Positions 33,168 to 40,576 of a stretch of 64,000 nt of DNA are shown one piece after another. Made by a program: the position numbers and the translations under genes. The notes beneath the pieces were generated by a model. That model had not been told where the DNA came from, ran no database searches, and saw only the letters and a list, made by a program, of their open reading frames with translations. Within the stretch, counting starts at the first letter, position 1, and each line of letters begins with the position of its first letter. Origin of the DNA: CALJTV01 sp036821185 (GTDB taxonomy: Bacteria > Chloroflexota > Dehalococcoidia > GIF9 > UBA5629); the NCBI GenBank assembly GCA_036821185.1, contig DAISKD010000003.1:124001-188000 (forward strand), written 5' to 3'.

Positions 33168-33947
33168 TTATAAGTTGATTGGGGCCAGGCTAACCCCACC
33201 ATCGATCACGATTACCTGACCAACGATCATACTGGCATGCTCGCTGCAAAGAAACAGCACCAGGTAGGCGATATCTTCAGGCGTTACCATTCTCCCTGCC
33301 GGAGTCTGCTTCCAGTCCGGTCTGCTCAAAGTCTCCTGGCTGGCATACAGCTTTAAAGCTTCGCTTTCCACAGCGCCCGGGGCGACGGCGTTAACCGTTA
33401 TACCCAGTGGGGCGCATTCTATAGCCAGGTATCTAGTGAGCGCCTCCAGCGTGGCTTTGGACACACCTACCGCCGAATAAGCGGGCCAGGTGAGCCTTGC
33501 CCCCAAGCTGGATATCGCCACGACCCTGCCGCCCCGCGGCATAAGCTTCACCGCCCGTTGCGTACAGAGCAGAAAGGCGCGTGCGTTGATGTCCATGGTC
33601 CATTCCCATCCGCGGACATCCAGTTCCAGGGCTGCCTTAGCCACGCCAGAGGCGGCATTATTTATAAAGATGTCCAGCTTACCGAACCTGTCCTGAATTT
33701 CAGCAAACATGCGGTCTATCTCTTCCGGCTCAGCCACGTTGGCTTTGATGAGGTGGGCTTTGACCCCCTTGGCGCGCACTTCCTCGGCGGTGGCTTCGGC
33801 AATACTGCGCCTGCGCAGGAAGTTTATGATTACATCGGCGCCTCTGCTGGCAAGTTTGAGGGTGATCGCCTTGCCGATACCTCTTGAGCCACCTGTTATT
33901 AGGGCTGTCCTACCGGCGAGTGATATTGCTGGTCCCGTGTTTGTCAA
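33168..33947 (-). CDS. fabL: Enoyl-[acyl-carrier-protein] reductase III (FabL-type SDR)
   Basis: A 259-residue SDR whose motifs match FabL rather than a second FabG: GGSRGIGKAITLKLASRGAD, NNAASGVAKAALELDVRGW followed by EWTMDINARA, SSLGARLTWPAYSAVGVSKA, LEALTRYLAIECAPLGITVNA, TPAGRMVTPEDI and VDGG-like VIDGGVSLAP. The Tyr-x6-Lys spacing (YSAVGVSK) is that of enoyl reductases, unlike the Tyr-x3-Lys of FabG. It should perform the last reduction of each elongation cycle with NADPH. The 4-bp overlap with acpP (ATGA) and its place between acpP and fabF support this. An unrelated SDR is less likely. Confidence 0.82.
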   Translation of the reverse strand: MTNTGPAISLAGRTALITGGSRGIGKAITLKLASRGADVIINFLRRRSIAEATAEEVRAKGVKAHLIKANVAEPEEIDRMFAEIQDRFGKLDIFINNAASGVAKAALELDVRGWEWTMDINARAFLLCTQRAVKLMPRGGRVVAISSLGARLTWPAYSAVGVSKATLEALTRYLAIECAPLGITVNAVAPGAVESEALKLYASQETLSRPDWKQTPAGRMVTPEDIAYLVLFLCSEHASMIVGQVIVIDGGVSLAPINL

Positions 33948-34189
33948 TTGTTCTTTTCCGCGATCCGTTTTTCCACGTAGGCTACGAAGTCCTTGATACC
34001 TTTTATGTTCTGCAGGTCCTCTTCAAGGAGCTCGATATCGAACCGGTCTTCGACCCTTACGATTATCTGGATAATGTCCAGTGAGTCAGCACCAAGCTCC
34101 TTGAAGTTATTCACCGTGGTCAGGTCCACGTCCTTACGCAGTATCTTTGAAGCAATCTCGGTTACGGCTGTTTCGACCGGTGATGGCAT
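33944..34189 (-). CDS. acpP: Acyl carrier protein
   Basis: 81 residues, acidic and helical, with the 4'-phosphopantetheine attachment serine in ELGADSLDII. It carries growing acyl chains between the enzymes of the operon and is activated by AcpS, encoded at 42459-42842. It lies 18 bp after plsX and overlaps fabL by 4 bp. The C-terminal basic tail (EKRIAEKNN) is slightly longer than usual. Confidence 0.96.
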   Translation of the reverse strand: MPSPVETAVTEIASKILRKDVDLTTVNNFKELGADSLDIIQIIVRVEDRFDIELLEEDLQNIKGIKDFVAYVEKRIAEKNN

Positions 34190-34207
34190 CGGTGACCTCC
34201 CTCGTTC

Positions 34208-35218
34208 TTACTCTAATTGTTCGGTTTTCAGCTTGCTTCTGGCGGCGTCGAGCTCGTGTTTCAGGGTTCCTACCCAGTCTTCTTCCACCGCCAGTTTAGC
34301 CTGCCCTATGGCCTTACAGATTTCAGGTGCCTTGCAACGGCCGTGGGCGACACATGCTACCCCGTTGACTGCCCACAGCGGGCCACCGCCGGCAATATCG
34401 GCGACATTGGTTGCCTTCAGCAATTCTGAAGTGATGTTGCCAAGCTTATCTTTATCCAGGTGGTCTTTCAGTTTTTCCTCCAGCCAGTCGCAGATGACCT
34501 TGCCCAGCTGCTCGGTGAACTTGACCAGTATGTTACCCACGAACCCATCGCAGACGACGACATTTGCTTTACCCAGGGGTATATCGTATCCTTCGACGTT
34601 GCCGATGAAGTTAAGGCCGCTATTTTTCAGCAGTGCATAGGTTTCTTTTGTCTGTGTGTTACCTTTCCCCTCCTCGGCGCCTACGCTGAGCAGGGCAACG
34701 GTGGGGTTTTCTATCCCCAGCATTTTTCTAGCGTAGACTGTGCCCACGATGGCGAAATCGACCAGCTCCTGTGGTTTGCAGTCGACATTGCTTCCCAAGT
34801 CAAGCACTATGGTGTTGGGGGCAAAGCGGAGGAAAGCCCCGCCCGCCACCGGTCGGGAGAAGCCGCTTACGGTGCCGAGAAGATAAAGCGCAGCGGCAAC
34901 CACACCTCCAGTGGGTCCGGCGCTTACCATGGCGGCTGCTTTGCCCTCTTTTACCAGCCTAGTGGCGATGAAGACCGAGGCTTCCGGTTTTCTACGGAGG
35001 GCGAACGCTGGTGGTTCACCCTCGAGCAGGTACTGGTCCGTATGCACGATCTCAATGTTCAGTCCGGAGCAATCGTGTTTGCTCAGCTCAACCTCCATGA
35101 GTTCCTTTGGTCCCACAAGGATGATGTCCACATTATAAGTTCGGGCAGCGTCCACAGCGCCCTTCACTACCTCGGAAGGCGCGAAATCACCTCCCATGCC
35201 ATCAACTGCTATTCTCAT
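34208..35218 (-). CDS. plsX: Phosphate acyltransferase
   Basis: 336 residues, matching the PlsX family from MRIAVDGMGGDFAPSEVVKGA through SVGAEEGKGNTQTKETYALL and NFIGNVEGYDIPLGKANVVV to a C-terminal AHGRCKAPEICKAIGQA. It converts acyl-ACP to acyl-phosphate for PlsY, the first step of phospholipid synthesis, and can run backwards to load ACP from FakA-made acyl-phosphate. It overlaps the upstream dehydratase gene by 4 bp. Confidence 0.96.
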   Translation of the reverse strand: MRIAVDGMGGDFAPSEVVKGAVDAARTYNVDIILVGPKELMEVELSKHDCSGLNIEIVHTDQYLLEGEPPAFALRRKPEASVFIATRLVKEGKAAAMVSAGPTGGVVAAALYLLGTVSGFSRPVAGGAFLRFAPNTIVLDLGSNVDCKPQELVDFAIVGTVYARKMLGIENPTVALLSVGAEEGKGNTQTKETYALLKNSGLNFIGNVEGYDIPLGKANVVVCDGFVGNILVKFTEQLGKVICDWLEEKLKDHLDKDKLGNITSELLKATNVADIAGGGPLWAVNGVACVAHGRCKAPEICKAIGQAKLAVEEDWVGTLKHELDAARSKLKTEQLE

Positions 35219-35646
35219 GGCGTTATGTGCACCTCCGTCTGGCTTAAGATCAGCTTCTCGCCGTTCTGGTTTCGGCAGACTATCTCGCAGTGTATGTTGT
35301 TCTCCTCTCCGTCGGTATCAATTTTGGTGACTGTGCCCGAGATAAAGATGGTGTCGCCGGGCCTCGCCGGCGCCTTAAATCTGGCGTAGATTTTCCCCTT
35401 TTCCAGCCAGGGCTTGCCAAAAGCTGCTGTCATCACCTGTGAAATGTAGGCTAGCAGGAGCATGCCATGCGCCACCGTGGTGCCCAGTGGTGTACTTCGG
35501 GCATATTCGGGGCATATGTGTATCGGGTTGTGGTCCCCACTTGCCCTGGCATATCGGTCAATATCAGCCTGTGTGATGGTTTTCTGGAACACCGGCAAGG
35601 CTGTCCCGGCAGAAGGTGTCTCAGGTACCGTTCCTTTAACCTCCAT
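35215..35646 (-). CDS. MaoC-like (R)-3-hydroxyacyl dehydratase (HadB-like)
   Basis: 143 residues, single hot-dog fold. The hydratase motif is YARASGDHNPIHICPEYARS, then GTTVAHGMLLLAY, with the catalytic Asp and His (D-x-N-P-I-H). Enzymes of this type dehydrate 3-hydroxyacyl-ACP or -CoA. Paired with the FAS1-like dehydratase gene immediately upstream (11-bp overlap), it resembles the mycobacterial HadAB/HadBC heterodimer, and probably replaces FabZ/FabA, which are absent here. Confidence 0.82.
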   Translation of the reverse strand: MEVKGTVPETPSAGTALPVFQKTITQADIDRYARASGDHNPIHICPEYARSTPLGTTVAHGMLLLAYISQVMTAAFGKPWLEKGKIYARFKAPARPGDTIFISGTVTKIDTDGEENNIHCEIVCRNQNGEKLILSQTEVHITP

Positions 35647-36052
35647 AGCTGTGGCCCAGGATAAACTCTGTTTCGGCAGAGGCTACCTGCTCATCGCTCT
35701 GGTCGTACAGATGGAATCTTATGGTAAGCAAATCGACCCTTCTGGACCGAAGCCTCTGGGTTACTTTGGCGATGGCAGTTATAACATCATTCAGGTGCAG
35801 TGCCCGACGGAATTCAAAGGTCTGGGACACGTGTATGGAGCCTTCAGGTAGCGAGGCTTTTTTCGACATCTCCGCCATTGCCAGGGCTAGGATGGACATT
35901 GGAGAGACTAGCTCTGTCTCGCGGCACAGTCCAGTGTCCTCGCCAACAGCTTCTGCATATTCTGCATACCAGTCTTCGGTGATGGCGAACTTCGCTGGAG
36001 GGAATTCGAAGTCGATATCCAGAGAGGAATAGTCAAACTTGTCCTCGCTCAT
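35636..36052 (-). CDS. FAS1-like/MaoC N-terminal domain dehydratase subunit (HadA-like)
   Basis: 138 residues of the MaoC_dehydrat_N type. The start is FEFPPAKFAITEDWYAEYAEAVGED, typical of this family, and the hot-dog core has HVSQTFEFRRALHLNDVITAIAKV and DLLTIRFHLYDQSDEQVASAETEFIL. The catalytic D-x-N-P-x-H pattern is missing, so it is probably the non-catalytic, substrate-binding partner of the MaoC protein at 35215-35646. First gene of the fatty-acid operon, behind a clear promoter and an operator-like dyad. Confidence 0.75.
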   Translation of the reverse strand: MSEDKFDYSSLDIDFEFPPAKFAITEDWYAEYAEAVGEDTGLCRETELVSPMSILALAMAEMSKKASLPEGSIHVSQTFEFRRALHLNDVITAIAKVTQRLRSRRVDLLTIRFHLYDQSDEQVASAETEFILGHSYGG

Positions 36053-36108
36053 GCCTGCTTGTTTCCGCTTGAACCTACTGCTGTCAAAAGGTACAACTTT
36101 GACTGCAA

Positions 36109-36129
36109 ATACCTCGCAATGCTAGGTAT
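36109..36129. promoter_or_regulatory. Operator-like dyad, copy 1, at the fatty-acid operon start site
   Basis: TACCT-cgcaatgct-AGGTA (36110-36128) with one further A/T pair at each end. Read on the minus strand it is ATACCTAGCATTGCGAGGTA. It lies just downstream of the minus-strand -10 box, over the expected start site, so a bound protein would block the fatty-acid operon. An 18/20-identical copy sits at the divergent promoter (36306-36325). Confidence 0.75.
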
Positions 36130-36133
36130 CAAG

Positions 36134-36162
36134 ATTCTAAGGTGGGTGGGTGCTTTTGTCAA
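36134..36162 (-). promoter_or_regulatory. Promoter of the fatty-acid operon
   Basis: On the minus strand TTGACA (36157-36162), a 17-bp spacer and TAGAAT (36134-36139). The first gene starts at 36052, leaving a leader of about 75 nt. Confidence 0.75.
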
Positions 36163-36212
36163 TATGTCGAATTGCAAAATATAGGTGTGGCGTTATCACC
36201 GGTCTGGCCTGG

Positions 36213-36224
36213 GGACGATCGTCC
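36213..36224. promoter_or_regulatory. Perfect 12-bp palindrome midway between the divergent promoters
   Basis: GGACGATCGTCC, self-complementary, lies between the back-to-back promoters of the 321-bp spacer. It could be a second regulator site, or chance. It is unrelated in sequence to the paired operators. Confidence 0.3.
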
Positions 36225-36278
36225 TTACCTGGCAGTTTGTCGATTGGGGCTAGGAAGTAACCGGGCTAGCCACCTGTC

Positions 36279-36307
36279 TTGACAGGTTGGGGTGTTGAAC
36301 CTATAAT
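36279..36307 (+). promoter_or_regulatory. Consensus promoter of the SDR-DegV-dehydratase operon
   Basis: TTGACA (36279-36284), a 17-bp spacer and TATAAT (36302-36307): a perfect sigma70-type pair. The -35 is embedded in the inverted repeat ACCTGTC-tt-GACAGGT (36272-36287), and the last -10 base is the second base of the 20-bp operator-like dyad. Confidence 0.85.
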
Positions 36308-36325
36308 ACCTAGCTATGCGAGGTA
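36306..36325. promoter_or_regulatory. Operator-like dyad, copy 2, overlapping the divergent promoter
   Basis: ATACCTAGCTATGCGAGGTA; inverted arms TACCT and AGGTA (36307-36311, 36321-36325). It differs from copy 1 (opposite orientation, 36109-36129) only in the two central bases of AGC-nn-TGC. It overlaps the TATAAT and the expected start site. Conservation of the whole 20 bp, not just the arms, argues against chance. Confidence 0.78.
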
Positions 36326-36373
36326 CTGTAGCTAGTTAAGCGGCATACCGGCCTCGTTTGTGGTAGCGGGAAG

Positions 36374-37189
36374 ATGGACGGTAGCAAGTCTCTGAGGGAA
36401 CTTATCGATCTTAGCGGAAAATCTGCGGTGGTCACTGGAGGGGCGATGGGCATCGGTTTGGCCATATCATACAGACTAGCTGAGGCCGGTGCCTCGGTGC
36501 TGATAGCGGACATAGCTGCTGGAGAGGCAGAGGAAGCAGCTCGAAGGTTGAAGGCTCTGGGGTACAGGGTTGATTGGTCCGAGTGTGATGTCAGCAAAGA
36601 GGCTGATGTGAAGCGGATGGTCAGTACCTGTGTTGAATGGGCGGGTGGGGTGGACATACTGGTGAACAATGCCGGCATATATCCCAGGAAACCGCTGAAT
36701 GCCATGGGAGGGGAGGACTTTGACGGGGTAATAGCGGTAAACTTGCGGGGCACTTTTCTCTGCAGTCGTTATGCGGGTATGGAGATGGTGAAGCAGCGGA
36801 GGGGTGGCTGCATTATAAACATAGCCTCGATAGAGGCGGTGCATCCCTCTGCGGGAGGGATGTCTGCTTATGATGCTTCCAAAGGTGGAGTGTGGGCGCT
36901 GACCAAGAGCATGGCACGGGAGCTAGGGCAATATGGCATACGTGTGAATGCCATTGCGCCAGGGGCGATCAGGACAAGGGGGGTGTTCTCGCATCTGGGT
37001 AAATCAGGTTCCGCTGAGGAAGAGAGGGCGCAGCTCAAAGAGCTTAAGGCATTCATGTCCCGCATGGTGCTGGGGAGGATGGGCGAAGCCGATGATGTTG
37101 CCCGGGTAGCCTTGTTCCTGGCGTCTGACCTGTCCAGCTATATCACCGGTGAGATGGTAGTTGTCGATGGTGGGTATCTGGTGTCTTAA
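36374..37189 (+). CDS. SDR family oxidoreductase
   Basis: 271 residues, classical SDR: TGGAMGIGLAISYRLAEAGA for NAD(P) binding, NNAGIYPRKPL, the catalytic YDASKGGVWALTKSMA (Tyr-x3-Lys) and PGAIRTRGVFSHLG. It should oxidise or reduce a hydroxyacyl or alcohol substrate; as the first gene of the dehydratase-like operon it may make or use the hydroxy- or oxoacyl-CoA involved. The ribosome site is weak (gggaag directly before ATG). No closer match can be made; it is not an obvious FabG. Confidence 0.85.
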   Translation: MDGSKSLRELIDLSGKSAVVTGGAMGIGLAISYRLAEAGASVLIADIAAGEAEEAARRLKALGYRVDWSECDVSKEADVKRMVSTCVEWAGGVDILVNNAGIYPRKPLNAMGGEDFDGVIAVNLRGTFLCSRYAGMEMVKQRRGGCIINIASIEAVHPSAGGMSAYDASKGGVWALTKSMARELGQYGIRVNAIAPGAIRTRGVFSHLGKSGSAEEERAQLKELKAFMSRMVLGRMGEADDVARVALFLASDLSSYITGEMVVVDGGYLVS

Positions 37190-37235
37190 GGAGCAGACAT
37201 AAGGCTTTTTGTAGACTACAGGCAGGAGGTGGCTG

Positions 37236-38105
37236 ATGTCAAGAGTGCTGGTGATGACTGATACAGTGGCCTGTATACCTGAAGACCTGGCCAGGGAGTT
37301 GGGCATTAAGGTCGTGCCGGCGGCGAACATAATCGTTAACGGACAAAGTTACATCGAAGGTGTTACTCTCAAGGCCGCTGAGGCGTACCGCCTGATAACC
37401 GAGGACCCGGATAGGTTTGTCACCTCGGCGATCCCACCGGACTACTTGCTCAAAGTCTATCTGGAACTTTCAGAAATGTATCAGGAGGTGCTTTTTATCA
37501 CCATATCCTCGGCGTTGAGCGCTGTTTCAAGGACAGCTACCATAGCTGTTGACCTTCTTCGTGAGCGTAAGCCCGGTATGACAATACGGGTGATGGACTC
37601 TAAAGCTTGTGCTTCGACCCAGGGCCTGGTGGTACTGGCGGCTGCAAGGGCAGCGGCTCAGGGGAGAAGTCTGGACGAGGTGGAGAGCTTTGCCCGGAAG
37701 GTGAGGCAAGTTGCCGGTGGGCTGATGCTGTTGGACACTTTACGCTATGCCTACCGCACCGGGCGTATCTCCAAGGCCGCCTCACAGATTGCTTCGCTGC
37801 TCAACATTAAGCCGATAAATAGACTTACCGATGAGGGTAAAGTGGAGTTTGTCGATAGGGTGCGCAAGAAGGCTGAGGGGCTAAACCGACTCATGGACAT
37901 GATAGAGCGCCAGATGGGAACCAGCGCGCTCCATTTTATGGTCACACATGCGGCGGTGCCTGAACAGGCAGAGGAATTCGCAAAGCAGCTTAAAGGCCGT
38001 TTCAGGTGCCTCAGCATGGTGATCGGTGAGTTTAGCCCAGTGATGGGCTATGGTGCTGGCCCCGGGGTCATTTTCGTCGGCTTTCATCCCGAGGTAGCCA
38101 TGTAG
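37236..38105 (+). CDS. DegV family protein (second copy)
   Basis: 289 residues, ATG 37236 after a strong aggaggt. It opens VLVMTDTVACIPEDLARELGIKVVPA, the DegV signature, followed by TSAIPPDYL, ITISSALSAVSRTA, VMDSKACASTQGLVVLAAARAAAQG and NIKPINRLTDEGKV. DegV proteins bind a fatty acid. Its presence in an operon with CoA-thioester dehydratase subunits is unusual and hints that an acyl substrate is delivered to or from the complex. It is a paralog of the FakB-like protein in the divergent operon, which has the matching kinase; this one has none next to it. Confidence 0.85.
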   Translation: MSRVLVMTDTVACIPEDLARELGIKVVPAANIIVNGQSYIEGVTLKAAEAYRLITEDPDRFVTSAIPPDYLLKVYLELSEMYQEVLFITISSALSAVSRTATIAVDLLRERKPGMTIRVMDSKACASTQGLVVLAAARAAAQGRSLDEVESFARKVRQVAGGLMLLDTLRYAYRTGRISKAASQIASLLNIKPINRLTDEGKVEFVDRVRKKAEGLNRLMDMIERQMGTSALHFMVTHAAVPEQAEEFAKQLKGRFRCLSMVIGEFSPVMGYGAGPGVIFVGFHPEVAM

Positions 38106-38138
38106 ATTGCTTCCAGGTCGGAGAAAAACGGTCATCAA

Positions 38139-39302
38139 ATGGTCAACGCTCAGGTCGGCAGGCTAGCTGCACTTGAAAGGTTCAGAGAGGTAAATAGGAC
38201 TTTCCCCAGGAACAGGGAGCTTGTGGAGTGGAAGGGCAGGGGTGGGAAGATGTTTGGCTGGCTATGCATCTATGTACCTGAGGAGATTATCCATGCTGCT
38301 GGTGTTCTGCCCATCAGAATTGTGGGCTATTCTCAGGAGATGGACCTCGACGATGGCAACGCTTACATGTATGTGAACAACTGCTCTTTTTCCCGCAGTT
38401 GTCTGCAGATGGGACTGAGGGGTGAATACGATTTTCTCGATGGCGTAGTAGGTGGTTCGACTTGCGATGGTGCCCGGCGGCTTTTTGACCTCTGGAGGCA
38501 ATATGTGCGGACTCCGTTCCATCACGTGCTTACCGTTCCCCGCAAATATACAGGGCGGGCACACGCGCTTTATCATCGTGAAGTGCTGGATTTTAAGGAA
38601 CACCTTGAGGAATATCTAGGCTTAAAGATAACCGAGGAGGCGCTCTATCGTTCTACCCTACTCTATAACCAGTCGCGGGAATTGCTACATAAGCTTTATG
38701 ACTTGCGCAAATTAGGGAAGCCGCCGATATCCGGGGCTGAGACGCTAGAAGTGCTTAACGCCAGCTTCCGGATGCCCAAAGAAATTTTTAATCAGTGGTT
38801 AGTGGACTTGCTTGAAGAGGTCATCTCTTTCCACAGGCAGTATTCGGGGCGGGTGAGGTTAATGCTGGTGGGCAGCGTGCTCACCAATACGGAGTTTGTG
38901 AGGTTTATCGAAGACCAGGGTGGGATGATTGTCACGGACGAACTCTGTACCAGCACCAGGTACTGGGGCGATCCGGTGGTGCTGGATGCCGGCGTTTCGC
39001 TTACCGAGGCTATTTCCCGCCGTTATTTGAATAATTTCCCCTGTGCGCGGATGTTTCCTTCGGAGGAACGCTTCCGACGAATAATCAAGGCTGCTCTGGA
39101 GTTCAGGGTGGATGGGGTGATCAGTGAGACCATCAGATACTGTGTGCCCTATGCTCACGACCTACCGCTGCTGGAGAAGAGGCTGCAGGAATATGGGATA
39201 CCCATGCTGGCCCTCGACATTGAGTACGGGGCCTCTGGCTCGGGGCAAATAAGGACCAGGGTGCAGGCTTTTATAGAGATGCTGGAGGCGAAGCGGAGAT
39301 GA
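38139..39302 (+). CDS. 2-hydroxyacyl-CoA dehydratase/benzoyl-CoA reductase family subunit (BcrC/HgdB-like)
   Basis: 387 residues, about the size of BcrC. Fe-S ligand regions: GGSTCDGARRLFDLW, VTDELCTSTRYWG and TIRYCVPYAHDLPLLEKRL, followed by the family-typical IPMLALDIEYGASGSGQIRTRVQAFIEML. These place it in the 2-hydroxyacyl-CoA dehydratase superfamily, whose members use low-potential electrons and ATP from an activase to dehydrate or reduce CoA thioesters. It overlaps the next subunit gene by 4 bp (ATGA). The substrate cannot be read from the sequence; benzoyl-CoA-like ring reduction or a 2-hydroxyacyl-CoA dehydration are the alternatives. Confidence 0.88.
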   Translation: MVNAQVGRLAALERFREVNRTFPRNRELVEWKGRGGKMFGWLCIYVPEEIIHAAGVLPIRIVGYSQEMDLDDGNAYMYVNNCSFSRSCLQMGLRGEYDFLDGVVGGSTCDGARRLFDLWRQYVRTPFHHVLTVPRKYTGRAHALYHREVLDFKEHLEEYLGLKITEEALYRSTLLYNQSRELLHKLYDLRKLGKPPISGAETLEVLNASFRMPKEIFNQWLVDLLEEVISFHRQYSGRVRLMLVGSVLTNTEFVRFIEDQGGMIVTDELCTSTRYWGDPVVLDAGVSLTEAISRRYLNNFPCARMFPSEERFRRIIKAALEFRVDGVISETIRYCVPYAHDLPLLEKRLQEYGIPMLALDIEYGASGSGQIRTRVQAFIEMLEAKRR

Positions 39303-40564
39303 CCTCGCAGGTAACTGAGAACAAGTTAAGCGTCATCGTTAGAGCGTGCCGTTTGGTGCGGCGCATGTTGCGTGCCGACCCTGAGGCACGGCAGAGCCAG
39401 TTCATGTACTACAGCATGCTGGAAGAGTATTTTGCTCGCATCCTGAGGGCTAAAGAAGAAGGAGGGTTTGTGGTGGGACATACGGTCTTCTTTCCCGCCG
39501 AGATTATCTATGCCATGGGCCTGGTCCCGATGCATACCGAGACGGCAACCTGGACAATGGCATTGTTCACCGGTGAGTGCAGTGATATATTGGCTTCAGG
39601 CGCTCGCCTGGGGATGGCCCAGGAGATCTGTACGCCCCACCGCGGGCTGGCCGGTGCTTTCGCTTCCGGTGCTTTACCTCGTCCCGACGTGATGCTCTGG
39701 TCAAATATGGTCTGTGATAACACGGCCAAGAGTGGTGAGTTGATCATGGAGGTCTGTCATTGCCCGGGATTTTTCCTTGACCGTCCGTTCAAGCGAAGCC
39801 AGCATGAAATAGACTATCTGGTCAGTGAGCTGGAGGACATGGTACGTTTTCTTGAGGAGAAGTCGGGGAGAAAGATGGACTGGGACCGGCTGTCAGAGAT
39901 CGTAGCCCGGATGGACAGACAGATTGAACTGGTAAGAAAGATAAACGAACTGAGAAAAAAAGTGCCCACGCCTTTCCGCCCCCAGGGCTTTCTGGAATTG
40001 CTCACCGTGGACTATCTTTTCCCGGGACAGCCTGAGGCACTGGAGTATCTCGAGACCCTGCATCGGGAGCTGACCGAAGCGGTCAAAGAGGGGAGGGGGG
40101 CGGTGAAGGCGGAACGTTTCCGTCTGATGACCCTTTTCATCCCGCCGATGTACCTGATGGGGTTCCTTGACAGGATATCGCGTCAGTTTGGGGCGGTGAG
40201 TGTTATCGAGCCTTTCTTCACCTATTGGGGGGAGGGCAGGCTGGACCCGGCCCGTCCCTTGGAAAGCGTCGCCAGAAAGTCATACATGATACCGGAGATG
40301 CGGATGTATGGCCCCCTCGACGAGCGGGCATTAAACGCTATCGTCCGTTGTGTCGAAGATTACAAGGTGGATGGTGCCATATATTATGCCGATGTGGGCT
40401 GCCGGCATAGCTGTGCCACAATAAAGCTGTTCAAAGACATCCTGGCGGAGAAAGATGTGCCCATGCTGGTGGTTGACTGCGATGTGGTGGACTCCACAGT
40501 TACTTCTGAGGATGAGGTGCGTGAAAAACTGGAGCAGTTCTTCGAGCTTCTTGAGGAACGTTAG
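39299..40564 (+). CDS. 2-hydroxyacyl-CoA dehydratase/benzoyl-CoA reductase family subunit (BcrB/HgdA-like)
   Basis: 421 residues, larger than its partner as in BcrB. Cysteine regions: EICTPHRGLAGAF, LWSNMVCDNTAKSGEL and ADVGCRHSCATIKLFKDIL with the C-terminal VPMLVVDCDVVDSTVT segment. The GCRHSC motif is the usual GCRQ-type signature. Together with 38139-39302 it should form the heterodimer that holds the substrate and a [4Fe-4S] or double-cubane cluster. Overlap with the preceding gene implies translational coupling. The following two genes supply the ATPase components. Confidence 0.86.
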   Translation: MTSQVTENKLSVIVRACRLVRRMLRADPEARQSQFMYYSMLEEYFARILRAKEEGGFVVGHTVFFPAEIIYAMGLVPMHTETATWTMALFTGECSDILASGARLGMAQEICTPHRGLAGAFASGALPRPDVMLWSNMVCDNTAKSGELIMEVCHCPGFFLDRPFKRSQHEIDYLVSELEDMVRFLEEKSGRKMDWDRLSEIVARMDRQIELVRKINELRKKVPTPFRPQGFLELLTVDYLFPGQPEALEYLETLHRELTEAVKEGRGAVKAERFRLMTLFIPPMYLMGFLDRISRQFGAVSVIEPFFTYWGEGRLDPARPLESVARKSYMIPEMRMYGPLDERALNAIVRCVEDYKVDGAIYYADVGCRHSCATIKLFKDILAEKDVPMLVVDCDVVDSTVTSEDEVREKLEQFFELLEER

Positions 40565-40576
40565 CGGGATAAAGCT

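Noticed and set aside
36109..36325. FapR operator as explanation of the twin dyads
   Set aside because: The site lies at fatty-acid genes, but the sequence (TACCTAGC..TGCGAGGTA) does not match the Bacillus FapR site as I recall it and no fapR is present; I leave the regulator unnamed.
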